Assembly (NCBI RefSeq): GCF_030272705.1
Contig: NZ_JARFYM010000002.1
Coordinates: 310,001 to 374,000 of the forward strand
DNA length: 64,000 nt
Reading direction: 5' to 3'
Source of the DNA: Rhizobium mayense
GTDB lineage: Bacteria > Pseudomonadota > Alphaproteobacteria > Rhizobiales > Rhizobiaceae
Shown: positions 27,079-36,871 of the stretch, in pieces
How the letters are laid out: each line of letters begins with the position of its first letter
Numbering within the stretch: position 1 is the first letter of the stretch
Program-made: the position numbers and the translations under genes
The notes under the pieces: generated by a model
What the model saw: the letters and a program-made list of their open reading frames with translations, nothing else
Databases searched by the model: none
What the model was told of the DNA's origin: nothing

Positions 27079-28593
27079 ATGTCCAGTGCAACCGTCGAAA
27101 AATGGGGCGTCTTCGAGGCCGCGTTCAACGGGCCTTCGGGCGGCAATCCCTATCTCGACGTGGCATTCGATGCCGTTTTCAGCCAGAACAGCCGCGAGGT
27201 CCGCGTGCCCGGCTTCTACGACGGCGACGGCATCTATCGCGTCCGCTTCATGCCCGACTATGAAGGCGAATGGTCCTTCAGGACGCGTTCGAAGACCCCC
27301 GAACTCGACGGCAAGACCGGCTCGCTCACCGCCGGCAAACCCTCGCAGAGCAATCACGGTCCGGTTCGCGTGCGCAACAAGTTTCATTTTGCCTATGCAG
27401 ACGGTAACCCATTCCTTTCCTTCGGAACGACCTGCTATGCCTGGACGCACCAGCCGCTCGACATGCAGGCGCAGACGTTGAAGACGCTGAAGAAGGCGCG
27501 CTTCAACAAGATCCGCATGGGAGTGTTTCCGAAGGATTATCCTTACAACGTCAACGAACCCCTCTACGCCTGCTTTGAGAAGGGCACCGACGGCAAGGAG
27601 GATTTCAATCGACCGAACCCGGTCGCCTTCCGGCATTTCGAAAAGCAGGTGGCCGCACTTTGCGAGCTCGGCATCGAGGCCGACATCATCATGTTCCACC
27701 CCTATGACCGCTGGGGTTACGCCGACATGTCGGCCGAGCAGGATTTCCGCTACGTCGCCTATCTCGCTGCACGGCTTGCCCCCTACCGGAACGTCTGGTG
27801 GGCGCTGGCCAATGAATATGACTTCCTCCTCGACACCAAACCTCTGCAGCAGTGGGACCGTTATTTCCACATTCTCGAAGAGAACGATCCCTATGGCCAT
27901 CTGAAGTCCATCCACAATGGCGAGCCGACGATGAACTTCGATCATCGCAAGCCGTGGGTGACGCATACCTGCATTCAGAACTGGGACGTCAAGCGCACGC
28001 AGGAATGGCGCGAGGCCTATGGCAAGCCCGTTGTCAACGACGAGCCGGAATATGAGGGTAACATCATCCAGTCCTGGGGCAACCTCACGGCACAGGAACT
28101 GGTGCATCGTTTCTGGATCACCGTGACCCGCGGCGGCTATGCCGGCCACGGCGAAACCTATTCGCATCCGGAAGACCTGATCTGGTGGGCCAAGGGCGGA
28201 GAACTGCGCGGCGAGGCATGGAAGCGTATCGGCTTCCTGCGCGATCTGCTGGAGCAGGACGTCGTCGACGGCTTGGAACCGATGGCATCGTTCGGTGCAT
28301 GGCCTTGGACGCGCGTTTCCGGCGCGCGCGACGGCGACCTCCGCTACATCTATCTCGGCGAGCACCAGCCCGTCATCTGGTCCACAGGGCTGCCGCTGGA
28401 CGGCACCGACTACGATGTCGATATCATCGACACCTGGGAGATGACGATCACGCCCGCAAAGAAAGTGGATGCTCCGATCCCGCACCCCACGCGGCACGGC
28501 GCAATCGTGCGCGGCGGCAAGGCGGATGCGGCCTTTGGCGTCGAACTGCCGGGCAAGCCATATCAGGCCCTTCGCATCCGCAAGAAGAACTGA
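27079..28593 (+). CDS. DUF4038/DUF5060 glycoside hydrolase, apiosidase-like (GH140-related), cytoplasmic
   Basis: This 504-residue protein has an N-terminal DUF5060 beta-sandwich (residues 1 to about 95: WGVFEAAFNGPSGGNPYLDV). A DUF4038 apiosidase-type TIM barrel follows (about 100-400: FLSFGTTCYAWTHQPLDMQ, FNKIRMGVFPKDYPYNVNEP), then a small beta tail. Candidate catalytic acids, in clan GH-A positions, are Glu246 in ALANEYDF and Glu322 in VNDEPEYEG. The founding member of this fold group is a Bacteroides apiosidase. There is no signal peptide, so it should act on imported substrate. Its place inside an ABC operon next to the apiose pathway supports release of D-apiose from apiosides; specificity is inferred. 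Confidence 0.75.
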   Translation: MSSATVEKWGVFEAAFNGPSGGNPYLDVAFDAVFSQNSREVRVPGFYDGDGIYRVRFMPDYEGEWSFRTRSKTPELDGKTGSLTAGKPSQSNHGPVRVRNKFHFAYADGNPFLSFGTTCYAWTHQPLDMQAQTLKTLKKARFNKIRMGVFPKDYPYNVNEPLYACFEKGTDGKEDFNRPNPVAFRHFEKQVAALCELGIEADIIMFHPYDRWGYADMSAEQDFRYVAYLAARLAPYRNVWWALANEYDFLLDTKPLQQWDRYFHILEENDPYGHLKSIHNGEPTMNFDHRKPWVTHTCIQNWDVKRTQEWREAYGKPVVNDEPEYEGNIIQSWGNLTAQELVHRFWITVTRGGYAGHGETYSHPEDLIWWAKGGELRGEAWKRIGFLRDLLEQDVVDGLEPMASFGAWPWTRVSGARDGDLRYIYLGEHQPVIWSTGLPLDGTDYDVDIIDTWEMTITPAKKVDAPIPHPTRHGAIVRGGKADAAFGVELPGKPYQALRIRKKN

Positions 28594-28615
28594 TCGGGTC
28601 TACAGGAGGAATTTC

Positions 28616-29680
<1,065 letters not shown>

Positions 29681-29843
29681 CTGTTTTTGCGCATCGGGAT
29701 CACCGGAATCAGAAAGTAATATTTTACCAAACGGGAGCGACAACGCAGAAAGTCTGCGCGGCCGATTGCCGCAAACGCATTTTATAGGGGGAATCCGGGT
29801 ACTCGACGCTTAACAATCGAGATGGTCGAGAGGAGGATTTCAT

Positions 29844-30827
29844 ATGTATGTCGGCACGCAATTCCAGGCTCGGGACGACGATGACTATCGCGTCATGGCG
29901 CAATTGGGGATCAAGCATGTCAATGCCGATCCTGCCGGCAATCCGCACGACTGGACGCCGGACATTCTAAAGGCCCACCGCGCGCACATCGAGAGCTTCG
30001 GCCTCAATCTCGATATGATCCAGCTCCCGCTGAGCTCGCGCGTGATCGAGCAGCAGTATAGCCCGGACATCCTGACGGCCGGACCGAACCGCGATCGCCA
30101 GATCGACTCCATCTGCCGTCTGATCGAGAATGCCGCTGCCGCCAGCATACCCTCCGTCAAATACAATCTCAATATTATCGGCATTCCCCGCACCGAATTG
30201 GAAGTTGGCCGCGGCGGATCGCGGAACGAAGCCTTCCGCTGGGAAAAGGCCGATCACGACGCGCCACCCTCGATCGCAGGCATTCTCAGCGAGGAGGAGA
30301 ATTGGGAGCGTATCGATTATTTCCTGGCGCGCGTCGTTCCCGTCGCCGAGTCCTGCAAAGTGCGGCTTGCCTGCCATCCGCACGATCCCTATACGCCGCC
30401 CGGTTATCGCGGGGTCACCCGCGTTCTTGGAAGCGTCGAAGGCTTGAAGAAATTCGTGCAGATGCACGAAAGCCCCTTTCACGGCTTGAACTTCTGCCAG
30501 GGCACGGTCGGTGAGATGCTCGATAATCCGGCCGAGGAAATTTTCGACGTCATCCGCTGGTTTGGAGAGAGGGGCAAGCTCTTCAATGTCCACTTTCGCA
30601 ATATCCGCGGCCGCAAGCTCTCTTTCATGGAGACCTTTCCAGAGGAAGGCGACATGGACATGTGGCGGTCGCTGAAGACGTACGCCGATGTCGGCTATCA
30701 ATATATGATCATGCCGGATCACGTGCCGCGCATTTCCGGGCGCGATCCGGAAAATACCGCCTTTGCATTCACCTACGGCTACATTACCGCCATGTTGCAG
30801 GTGCTGGAAACGATACGTGATAGCTAG
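29844..30827 (+). CDS. UxuA-family (mannonate dehydratase-like) TIM-barrel enzyme
   Basis: This 327-residue protein is shorter than E. coli UxuA but keeps the metal ligands of that family: His178 (ACHPHDP), Cys218 (NFCQGT), His250 (NVHFRNIRG) and Asp292 (MPDHVP). UxuA dehydrates D-mannonate to 2-keto-3-deoxygluconate. The gene lies 163 bases after the ATPase and has its own GAGAGGAGG site, with no GGTATA box, so membership of the apioside operon is uncertain. A role on uronate- or aldonate-type sugars set free with apiose from plant glycosides is possible. Confidence 0.72.
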   Translation: MYVGTQFQARDDDDYRVMAQLGIKHVNADPAGNPHDWTPDILKAHRAHIESFGLNLDMIQLPLSSRVIEQQYSPDILTAGPNRDRQIDSICRLIENAAAASIPSVKYNLNIIGIPRTELEVGRGGSRNEAFRWEKADHDAPPSIAGILSEEENWERIDYFLARVVPVAESCKVRLACHPHDPYTPPGYRGVTRVLGSVEGLKKFVQMHESPFHGLNFCQGTVGEMLDNPAEEIFDVIRWFGERGKLFNVHFRNIRGRKLSFMETFPEEGDMDMWRSLKTYADVGYQYMIMPDHVPRISGRDPENTAFAFTYGYITAMLQVLETIRDS

Positions 30828-31132
30828 TCACTAGAGGCCAGATCGAGCGGCCTGCACGCCCATCGCCCCGCGCAGGCGACTTGGGCCGAAATTATTGATC
30901 CACAACCGATCTCACTCCGCGAAAATCTATGTCGCGAAGAGCCCGGACGGCTGCGAACAAAAGCCTTGAAGTTATGGGATGCAGGGTCAATCCAGCCTGG
31001 TCATGTTCATATATATGAACCAAATTCTTCTTGACGAACGCCAGGGCTAATCGGACAGTTGAGGCGGCTAAGTTCGACAAAGATGCTGGAACGCAATGCG
31101 TAACCGGCCCGCCCCCAGAGAAAGGAAGACTA
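30828..31132. other. 305-base stretch without a gene; carries an IclR-type operator
   Basis: No convincing gene was found. The stretch holds the perfect 16-base palindrome at 31005-31020 and the ribosome-binding region of the binding-protein gene. An antisense frame over this stretch has no start site of quality and no family resemblance. Confidence 0.5.
31005..31020. promoter_or_regulatory. Perfect palindrome GTTCATATATATGAAC, candidate IclR operator 1
   Basis: This 16-base perfect inverted repeat lies 112 bases before the binding-protein start. The same sequence with one changed base occurs over the start of the IclR-family gene (34547-34562). Two near-identical palindromes at the two ends of one cluster point to a shared operator. 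Confidence 0.65.
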
Positions 31133-31987
31133 ATGACAAAATTCTCCACCATGACCAGAGGTGCGATGGCCGCCGCCCTCGGCGTGCTGATCGCCGCTGG
31201 CGCTGAGGCCAAAGACTGGAAGGAAGTCAATATTGGCGTGGAAGGCGCATTCCCGCCCTTCAACATGTCTGGATCCGACGGGACGCTCAGCGGCTACGAC
31301 ATCGATGTTGCCAACGAGGTTTGCAAGCGCGCGAACTTGACGTGCCATCTCATCGCGCAGGACTGGGATAGCCAAATTCCGAGCCTCAATGCCGGCAAGT
31401 TCGATGCCGTCTTGACGATGGGACCGAACGAAAGCCGTCGCAAGGTCATCGATTTTACCGTTCCCTATGCGGTCACGGCGAACGCGCTCCTGGTTTCCAA
31501 ATCCGGATCGCTCGGGTCGCTGCCGCATGGCGGCGAGGCGGTCAATGTCAATGACGGCTCCGCAAAGCCGATCATTGATGAGCTGCACAAGGCTCTGGAC
31601 GGCAAGATCGTCGGCGCGCCGCTATCGACCAGCCAGCAGCAATTCATGGAACAGACCTTCGGCGACGTCATTCAGGTGCGCACTTACAAGTCGTCGGAGC
31701 AAACCGACCTGGATCTCGCCTCAGGCCGCATCGATGCCGAATTCAACAATATCGTCTATCTGAACAGCGTCGTCTCCAAGCCGGGCAATGAGGACCTCAC
31801 GATCGTCGGTCCCCTCTTTACGGGCGGCGTCATGGCAACGGATGTCTGCTTCGGAGTCCGCAAAGGCGATTCCGATCTGCAAGCTATCCTCAGCAAGGCC
31901 ATCGGTGAAGCCGTCGCCGACGGTACGCTCAAGAAGCTTTCCATGAAGTGGTTCAAGATCGATGTGAGCCCCAAGCCGAAGGCTTGA
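31133..31987 (+). CDS. Amino-acid-type ABC substrate-binding protein
   Basis: This 284-residue periplasmic receptor of the lysine/arginine/ornithine-octopine class has a signal peptide ending GAEA-KD. The usual EGAFPPFNM, GYDIDVANEVCKRANL and SLNAGKFDAVLTMGPNESRR motifs follow. The start has AAGGAAG upstream. Its permeases are probably those at 35413-36821, controlled by the same palindrome, although the regulator operon lies in between on the other strand. The ligand may be an amino-acid-like opine or a related nitrogen compound. Confidence 0.85.
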   Translation: MTKFSTMTRGAMAAALGVLIAAGAEAKDWKEVNIGVEGAFPPFNMSGSDGTLSGYDIDVANEVCKRANLTCHLIAQDWDSQIPSLNAGKFDAVLTMGPNESRRKVIDFTVPYAVTANALLVSKSGSLGSLPHGGEAVNVNDGSAKPIIDELHKALDGKIVGAPLSTSQQQFMEQTFGDVIQVRTYKSSEQTDLDLASGRIDAEFNNIVYLNSVVSKPGNEDLTIVGPLFTGGVMATDVCFGVRKGDSDLQAILSKAIGEAVADGTLKKLSMKWFKIDVSPKPKA

Positions 31988-32005
31988 TTGCAGGCGCACT
32001 CATTG

Positions 32006-32037
32006 AAAAAGCCGGCCGCACACGCGACCGGCTTTTT
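32006..32037. terminator. Bidirectional rho-independent terminator
   Basis: AAAAAGCCGG and CCGGCTTTTT pair over 10 bp around a 12-base loop, giving a U-run on both strands. It lies between the convergent binding-protein and deacetylase genes, ending both. Confidence 0.8.
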
Positions 32038-32055
32038 CGTATCTGCGAGCCGGTC

Positions 32056-32976
32056 TTAAAGACCGGCGTCCTTCTTGACGTAACGAACGACCTGCTCGTG
32101 GGTCGCAAACCAGACGTCCTTTTCGGCGCGGATGCGTGTCAGCAGTTCGTCCAGAATCCAGATGCGCGAGCGGTGGCCGATGATGTCGGGATGCATCGTC
32201 AGTTGGAAAAGGCCGCCTTCGGCCTTCGCCTGCTGGAATTCGCGCCAGAAAATGTTGAAGACCGCTTCAGGCGATGTATAGGGCCTAAGGCCCGTCCAGC
32301 GGTTCATGTCCATATAGACGGCGTCGTCACGGATCCATTCGACAGGAAGCTCCACAACGCCTGTCCGCTCTCCATCCATCAGCAATTCGTAGCAATCGTC
32401 GTCGGCCATGAGGGAAGAATCGTAGAGAAGGCCCATTTCGCGGGTGATCTGCAGCGTGTTGGGGCTGAAATCCCAGGAAGGCGTGCGGATGCCCACCGGC
32501 CGCCTGCCGGTCACCTTTTCCAAGGCTTCTGCTGCGCGCATCTGCAGATCGCGTTCCGCTTCAACCGGCAGGATGGTGTTACGCTCATGGATCCATCCGT
32601 GGATGCCGATCTCATGCCCCCGCGCGACGAGGGCACGCTGCTCATCGGGATAGAGCAAGGCTGAGACGGCCGGTACGAAGAAGGTCGCGGAAACCTCGTG
32701 CTTCTCCAGCAGGCCGGAAATCCGGGGAATGCCCTGCCGGGGGCCGTACTGACCTTGCGACAGCCGGCTTGTCGATTGGCCGCCATCCCTCAATTCGGAT
32801 GTTTCGTGGTCCGAGTCGAACGAGAGGGCAACGGCGCATTTCGCCCCTTCGGGCCAGACTTCGGGTGCAAGCCTTCGTCCGGCGGAAACTCTTCCAACCG
32901 TCTTGCGCCATTGTTCCTCGGGCCACTGCCAGGGTTCCAGCGCCGTGGCTTCGGGGCTTGCCGCATCATATGTCAT
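32056..32976 (-). CDS. Polysaccharide-deacetylase-fold metal hydrolase (PgdA/PuuE-like)
   Basis: This 306-residue cytoplasmic NodB-fold enzyme has metal ligands in LSFDSDHET (Asp56) and HGWIH (His126, His130) and a later RTPSWDFSP motif. It has no signal peptide. The group contains peptidoglycan-type deacetylases but also cyclic imidases and allantoinases of PuuE type. In a cluster with an amino-acid-type importer a small amide or imide substrate is more likely than a polymer. It is the last gene of the iclR operon, 14 bases after the SDR. Confidence 0.78.
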   Translation of the reverse strand: MTYDAASPEATALEPWQWPEEQWRKTVGRVSAGRRLAPEVWPEGAKCAVALSFDSDHETSELRDGGQSTSRLSQGQYGPRQGIPRISGLLEKHEVSATFFVPAVSALLYPDEQRALVARGHEIGIHGWIHERNTILPVEAERDLQMRAAEALEKVTGRRPVGIRTPSWDFSPNTLQITREMGLLYDSSLMADDDCYELLMDGERTGVVELPVEWIRDDAVYMDMNRWTGLRPYTSPEAVFNIFWREFQQAKAEGGLFQLTMHPDIIGHRSRIWILDELLTRIRAEKDVWFATHEQVVRYVKKDAGL

Positions 32977-32990
32977 TTCATACTCCGATA

Positions 32991-33752
32991 TTAATGGCCG
33001 CCATCGACCGAAAGGACCTGGCCGGTGATCCAGTCCGCTGCATCCGACGCCAGGAAGAGGGTTGCGGCCGCGATATCCTCGGGCTTTCCGAGCCGTCGGC
33101 GCGCAATAGAACGGATCACCGCCTGCTGCTTTTCCTCGCCATAGGATGCCCATTGGCGCTCGTAGTCAGGACTGGTGCGCAGAAAGCCGGGCGCTACGGC
33201 ATTGGCTGTGATGCCGCAGGGGCCGAGTTCATGGGCAAGCTGCCGGATAAGGCCCAGTTGCGCCGCCTTCGCGCTGGCATAGGCCTGAATGCCCGTCATG
33301 CTGACGCCGAGGCCGGCGCCGCTGGAAATCGCGATGATGCGGCCATAACCTCGGGATTTCATGCCCGGAATCACCGCCTGAGCGACCGAAAAGGCTCCGC
33401 GGACATTGACATCATAGATCGCATCCCAATCCTCGAGCGGCACCTCTTCGGCGGGTCGATGCTTTTGTCCGAGAACGCCTCCCGCGACATGGACCAGAAT
33501 GTCCACGCCTCCCTCCTCGGCTTCGATCCTGCCGACGACTGCGTCTATGCTTGCCCGATCGGTCACATCGAGAAAGCTGGCTTTCAACCTACCGGTCCCA
33601 TCGTTCGAGACCATCGTCTCGAGCTCCTCACGCAGAACGTCTGTCGCGATGACATTGGCGCCACTTTCGACAAATGCTCTTGTTATCCCGTGGCCGATAC
33701 CGCGCGCGGCCCCGGTGATCAAAACGGTGCGGCCCGCAAAGTCGATGTGCAT
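32991..33752 (-). CDS. SDR family oxidoreductase
   Basis: This 253-residue classical SDR has TGAARGIG near residues 13-20, the catalytic Ser in IIAISSGAG and YASAK as the YxxxK motif. It ends in the usual QVLSVDGGH tail. The ATG at 33752 has AAGGGG upstream. It lies between iclR and the deacetylase gene in one operon, with gaps of 14 bases on both sides. The substrate is unknown. Confidence 0.87.
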   Translation of the reverse strand: MHIDFAGRTVLITGAARGIGHGITRAFVESGANVIATDVLREELETMVSNDGTGRLKASFLDVTDRASIDAVVGRIEAEEGGVDILVHVAGGVLGQKHRPAEEVPLEDWDAIYDVNVRGAFSVAQAVIPGMKSRGYGRIIAISSGAGLGVSMTGIQAYASAKAAQLGLIRQLAHELGPCGITANAVAPGFLRTSPDYERQWASYGEEKQQAVIRSIARRRLGKPEDIAAATLFLASDAADWITGQVLSVDGGH

Positions 33753-33766
33753 ATGAGATTTCCCCT

Positions 33767-34552
33767 TCAGGTCTGTACAGTCGGCGGAACTTCGCCCTTG
33801 AAGCCGTTGCGCAAATCGAACTCCCGGGCGCACTGCAAAAGCGCCTCGAGGATCCTGTCGCGATTCATGGCAAAGCGCGCGGTGACGACGGCGACATTGA
33901 GGGCGCCCACAACCTTGCCAGCCGCATCATGAACCGGCGCGGCCAGGCCGGAGCCGCCGATTTCGACCTCCTGATCGCTGATGGAATAGCCCCGAACGCG
34001 CGTTTCGGCGATGATCCGTCTGATCTCGCCGCGGTCGACGACCGTGTGGTCCGTGTGCTTCACAAGGCGTTCCGATGCGAGATATTCGTCGATCAACCTC
34101 GGTTCCAAGGCGGCAAGCAGCACGCGGCCTATGGCGCTGCAATAGGACGGGAAAGAACCTGCAAGTTCGGAATCGTAACGGATCGTCTGCTTGCTGACGC
34201 ACTTGGCAATCGTCTTCACACGCCGGCCAGGCGACGGAACGCCGAGAAAGGTGCTCTCTCCGGTATCATCCCTCAGCTTCTGCAATATGGGCTGGGCGAT
34301 GGCAATGAGCTGCGCATCTCTTCCGGACGTCCAACCCGGCCCGCTACGGCAAGCTTCGTTCAGCCGATAACGTTCCGGTTCCTCGCGCACGGCATAACCA
34401 CGCGACACAAGCGTCTGAAGCAGGTTGAAGGCGCTGCTTTTGGGATAGTCGAGTTCCGCCACGATCTGGCGCAGCGAGAGGGGTTCGCTCGCGCGCGCCA
34501 GCAGCTCCAGAAGCTCCAGTATACGGCCGGCGGATTTGACATCATTGTTCAT
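33767..34552 (-). CDS. IclR-family transcriptional regulator
   Basis: This 261-residue regulator has an N-terminal winged helix (RILELLELLARASEPLSLRQ, then YPKSSAFNLLQTLVSRGYA) and a C-terminal ligand domain (FPSYCSAIGRVLLAALE, then QEVEIGGSGLAAPVHD). The ATG at 34552 lies inside the palindrome at 34547-34562, so binding there would repress the gene itself. The frame open upstream to 34783 overlaps the divergent gene and is not translated. The regulator is transcribed with the SDR and the deacetylase. Confidence 0.88.
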   Translation of the reverse strand: MNNDVKSAGRILELLELLARASEPLSLRQIVAELDYPKSSAFNLLQTLVSRGYAVREEPERYRLNEACRSGPGWTSGRDAQLIAIAQPILQKLRDDTGESTFLGVPSPGRRVKTIAKCVSKQTIRYDSELAGSFPSYCSAIGRVLLAALEPRLIDEYLASERLVKHTDHTVVDRGEIRRIIAETRVRGYSISDQEVEIGGSGLAAPVHDAAGKVVGALNVAVVTARFAMNRDRILEALLQCAREFDLRNGFKGEVPPTVQT

Positions 34553-34562
34553 ATATGTGAAC
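34547..34562. promoter_or_regulatory. Palindrome GTTCATATATGTGAAC, candidate IclR operator 2
   Basis: This 16-base inverted repeat has one mismatch between its halves. It differs by one base from the perfect copy at 31005-31020. It overlaps the iclR start codon and stands in the divergent interval before the SDR/permease operon, so a single site could control both directions. Confidence 0.65.
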
Positions 34563-34647
34563 CATATTTCTATTGTGGAATGGAGTTCAATCGATAACAC
34601 TGCCAATGTCAAGGACTGAATGGCCGACATCGAGATCGAAAGGATGA

Positions 34648-35397
34648 ATGCAAATGGATCGAACCGCAATCGTGACGGGTGGTGCAAGAGGCATTGGCAA
34701 GGCTTGCGCCATTGGATTGGCCAAAGCCGGTTTCGATATCGCGCTTGTCGATCTGCTCGAGCCGGAGATGCAGGCAACCGCATCGACCATTCGTGAGATC
34801 GGTCGCCGTGCAGCCGTCTATCAGGCCGATGTTTCCAACTTCGCTCGCGCGGGTGAAATCGTCTCAGATGTCGAGAAAACCTTCGGTCGCGTCGATTTCC
34901 TGCTGAACAATGCCGGCAAATCGAACCCGACCGGCATACTGGAGATCACTGAGGAGTCTTTTGATCGAACGATCGCGATCAATTTGAAGAGCTGCTTCAA
35001 CTATATTCATCATGCGGCGCCCATTATGTTGGGCCAAGGCGGTGGCCGGATTGCGAGCATCTCTTCCCTGAACGCTCTTTCCGGCGGCGTCACGGCCGCA
35101 GTCAGCAAGTTTGCCTATGCCTCAGCCAAAGCCGGTATCCTCGGAATGACGCGGGCGCTGGCCAAGGAGCTGGGGCCAAACATATCCATCAACGCGATCT
35201 GCCCCGGCGTCATCCAGACCGAGATCGACACGCTATTTACGGGCGAACGCGAAGCGGAAACCGTATCGGGCATCGCGTTGGGTCGCCTTGGCTGTGCCGA
35301 CGACGTTGCAAATCTCGTCGTTTTCCTAGCAACCTCCGAGCCGCTGTTCATGACCGGGCAAGCGCTCGTCGTCGACGGCTTTCAATTCAAAGTTTGA
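34648..35397 (+). CDS. SDR family oxidoreductase (3-oxoacyl-ACP reductase-like)
   Basis: This 249-residue SDR has GGARGIGKA near residues 11-19, the NNAG motif (FLLNNAGKSNP), Ser in IASISSLNA and YASAK. The ATG at 34648 follows GAAAGGA; an ATG at 34654 is possible. It opens the operon that continues with two ABC permeases and is divergent from iclR across the shared palindrome. It probably oxidises or reduces the imported compound. Confidence 0.87.
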   Translation: MQMDRTAIVTGGARGIGKACAIGLAKAGFDIALVDLLEPEMQATASTIREIGRRAAVYQADVSNFARAGEIVSDVEKTFGRVDFLLNNAGKSNPTGILEITEESFDRTIAINLKSCFNYIHHAAPIMLGQGGGRIASISSLNALSGGVTAAVSKFAYASAKAGILGMTRALAKELGPNISINAICPGVIQTEIDTLFTGEREAETVSGIALGRLGCADDVANLVVFLATSEPLFMTGQALVVDGFQFKV

Positions 35398-35412
35398 CGC
35401 TCACGGATACCG

Positions 35413-36138
35413 ATGCAGGCGCATATTCCTTCCATCATGGAAATTATCGGCTTCGGGCCCCGCGGATGGGGGCTCGCGCTGCTGCTGGCGACCGGCGTTA
35501 CCTTTGCGGTCGCGCTCAGCGGCTTTGCCCTCGGTGCCGTCTTCGGCATAGTGGGCGCAACCGCGAAGCTCTCCAGGCGCCGTTGGGCTCGACTGTCCGC
35601 GGATGTCTACACAACGGTCCTGCGCGGCCTGCCGGATCTCCTGATCATCTATCTCTTCTATTTCGGCGGCAGCGTTCTCCTGACCTCCATCGCGCGGTTC
35701 TTCGGGTCCAGCCAGTTCCTGGGACTTCCTGCATTTCTTACCGGAACGCTGGCGCTCGGCATCGTCGCCGGCGCCTATCAGACGGAAGTGCTGCGCGGAG
35801 CCTATCTCGCCGTTTCTGCCGGACAGGCGGAAGCCGCCAAATCCCTTGGCCTGTCTCGGTGGCACACGTTTCGCATTGTGCTGGCACCGCAGATACTGCG
35901 CTATGCGCTGCCGGGCCTCGGCAATATCTGGCAGCTCGTGCTGAAGGATTCGGCGCTGATTTCCGTCACCGGCCTTGTTGAGCTGATCCGTCAGGCGCAG
36001 ATCGGCGCAGGCAGCACGCGCGAGCCCTTCCTGTTCTACATCGTCGCCGCCGGGCTCTACCTCGTCATCACATCAGCCTCGAGCGGCGCTTTCCGTCTTG
36101 CGGAGACCCGGTCCTATCGCGGGGTGCCTCGGCGATGA
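35413..36138 (+). CDS. Amino-acid ABC transporter permease (HisQ/OccQ-like)
   Basis: This 241-residue membrane protein has five or so hydrophobic segments. The polar amino acid permease motif appears as TTVLRGLPDLLIIYLFYFGG, and the ATPase contact loop as EAAKSLGLSRWHTFRIVLAPQ. It forms the channel with the next permease, whose start overlaps its stop by four bases. No ATP-binding subunit of the polar amino acid type is encoded in the window. Confidence 0.88.
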   Translation: MQAHIPSIMEIIGFGPRGWGLALLLATGVTFAVALSGFALGAVFGIVGATAKLSRRRWARLSADVYTTVLRGLPDLLIIYLFYFGGSVLLTSIARFFGSSQFLGLPAFLTGTLALGIVAGAYQTEVLRGAYLAVSAGQAEAAKSLGLSRWHTFRIVLAPQILRYALPGLGNIWQLVLKDSALISVTGLVELIRQAQIGAGSTREPFLFYIVAAGLYLVITSASSGAFRLAETRSYRGVPRR

Positions 36139-36821
36139 TCGACCTCGCGTTTTTTGCCGATACCTTTCGCCAGCTGCTCGGTGGTTTGCCGCTGACACTC
36201 CTCCTCACCGGAATTGCGACGGTGGCCGGCCTAGTATTGGCGCTCCTCCTGGCAGCGATGCGCTTGTCTTCCAATCGCCTTTTTGACTGGCCGGCGCGTT
36301 TCTACATTTTCTGCTTCCGGGGATCCCCGCTGCTTGTGCAGATCTTTCTGATCTATTACGGCCTCAGCCAGTTTCCGGAATTGCGCAGAAGCATTCTCTG
36401 GCCTTATCTGCGCGATCCTTTCTGGTGCGCCTCGCTTGCCCTTTCCCTGAACACTGCGGCCTATGCGAGCGAGGTGTTTCGCGGTGGATTTCTGTCGGTT
36501 CCGAAGGGAATGGTCGAGGCGGCACGCGCCTGCGGCATGTCGCGATCCCTGACATTTCGCCGTATCATTGCCCCGCTTGCCTTAAGGCAGGCACTGCCGG
36601 CCTACGGCAATGAAATCATCCTCATCGTCAAGGCATCGTCGCTTGCTTCGACCGTCACCCTCATGGAAGTCACGGGCATTGCGGCCGGAATCATCGCCGA
36701 AACCTATCGACCCATAGAGGTTTTCATCTGCGCCGCGGCTATCTATCTCACGGTAAACTTCATCGTGACGCGCGCCGCGCAGGTGGTCGAATATATAATC
36801 ACGCCCGAGCGGCGATCCTAA
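36135..36821 (+). CDS. Amino-acid ABC transporter permease (HisM/OccM-like)
   Basis: This 228-residue partner permease has FCFRGSPLLVQIFLIYYG and the contact loop EAARACGMSRSLTFRRIIAPL. The end shows the usual EYIITPERRS tail after the last helix. It is translationally coupled to the preceding gene. The missing ATPase must come from elsewhere in the genome, since the next gene downstream is a LysR regulator on the other strand. Confidence 0.88.
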   Translation: MIDLAFFADTFRQLLGGLPLTLLLTGIATVAGLVLALLLAAMRLSSNRLFDWPARFYIFCFRGSPLLVQIFLIYYGLSQFPELRRSILWPYLRDPFWCASLALSLNTAAYASEVFRGGFLSVPKGMVEAARACGMSRSLTFRRIIAPLALRQALPAYGNEIILIVKASSLASTVTLMEVTGIAAGIIAETYRPIEVFICAAAIYLTVNFIVTRAAQVVEYIITPERRS

Positions 36822-36871
36822 TATGTTGCTCCGCGTTGAAACTGAGCCGGCATACCATGCGCCGACCGACG

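Noticed and set aside
30892..31266. A minus-strand frame across the interval before the amino-acid-type binding protein
   Set aside because: It runs antisense into the binding-protein gene and through the palindrome, with no supporting start or family.
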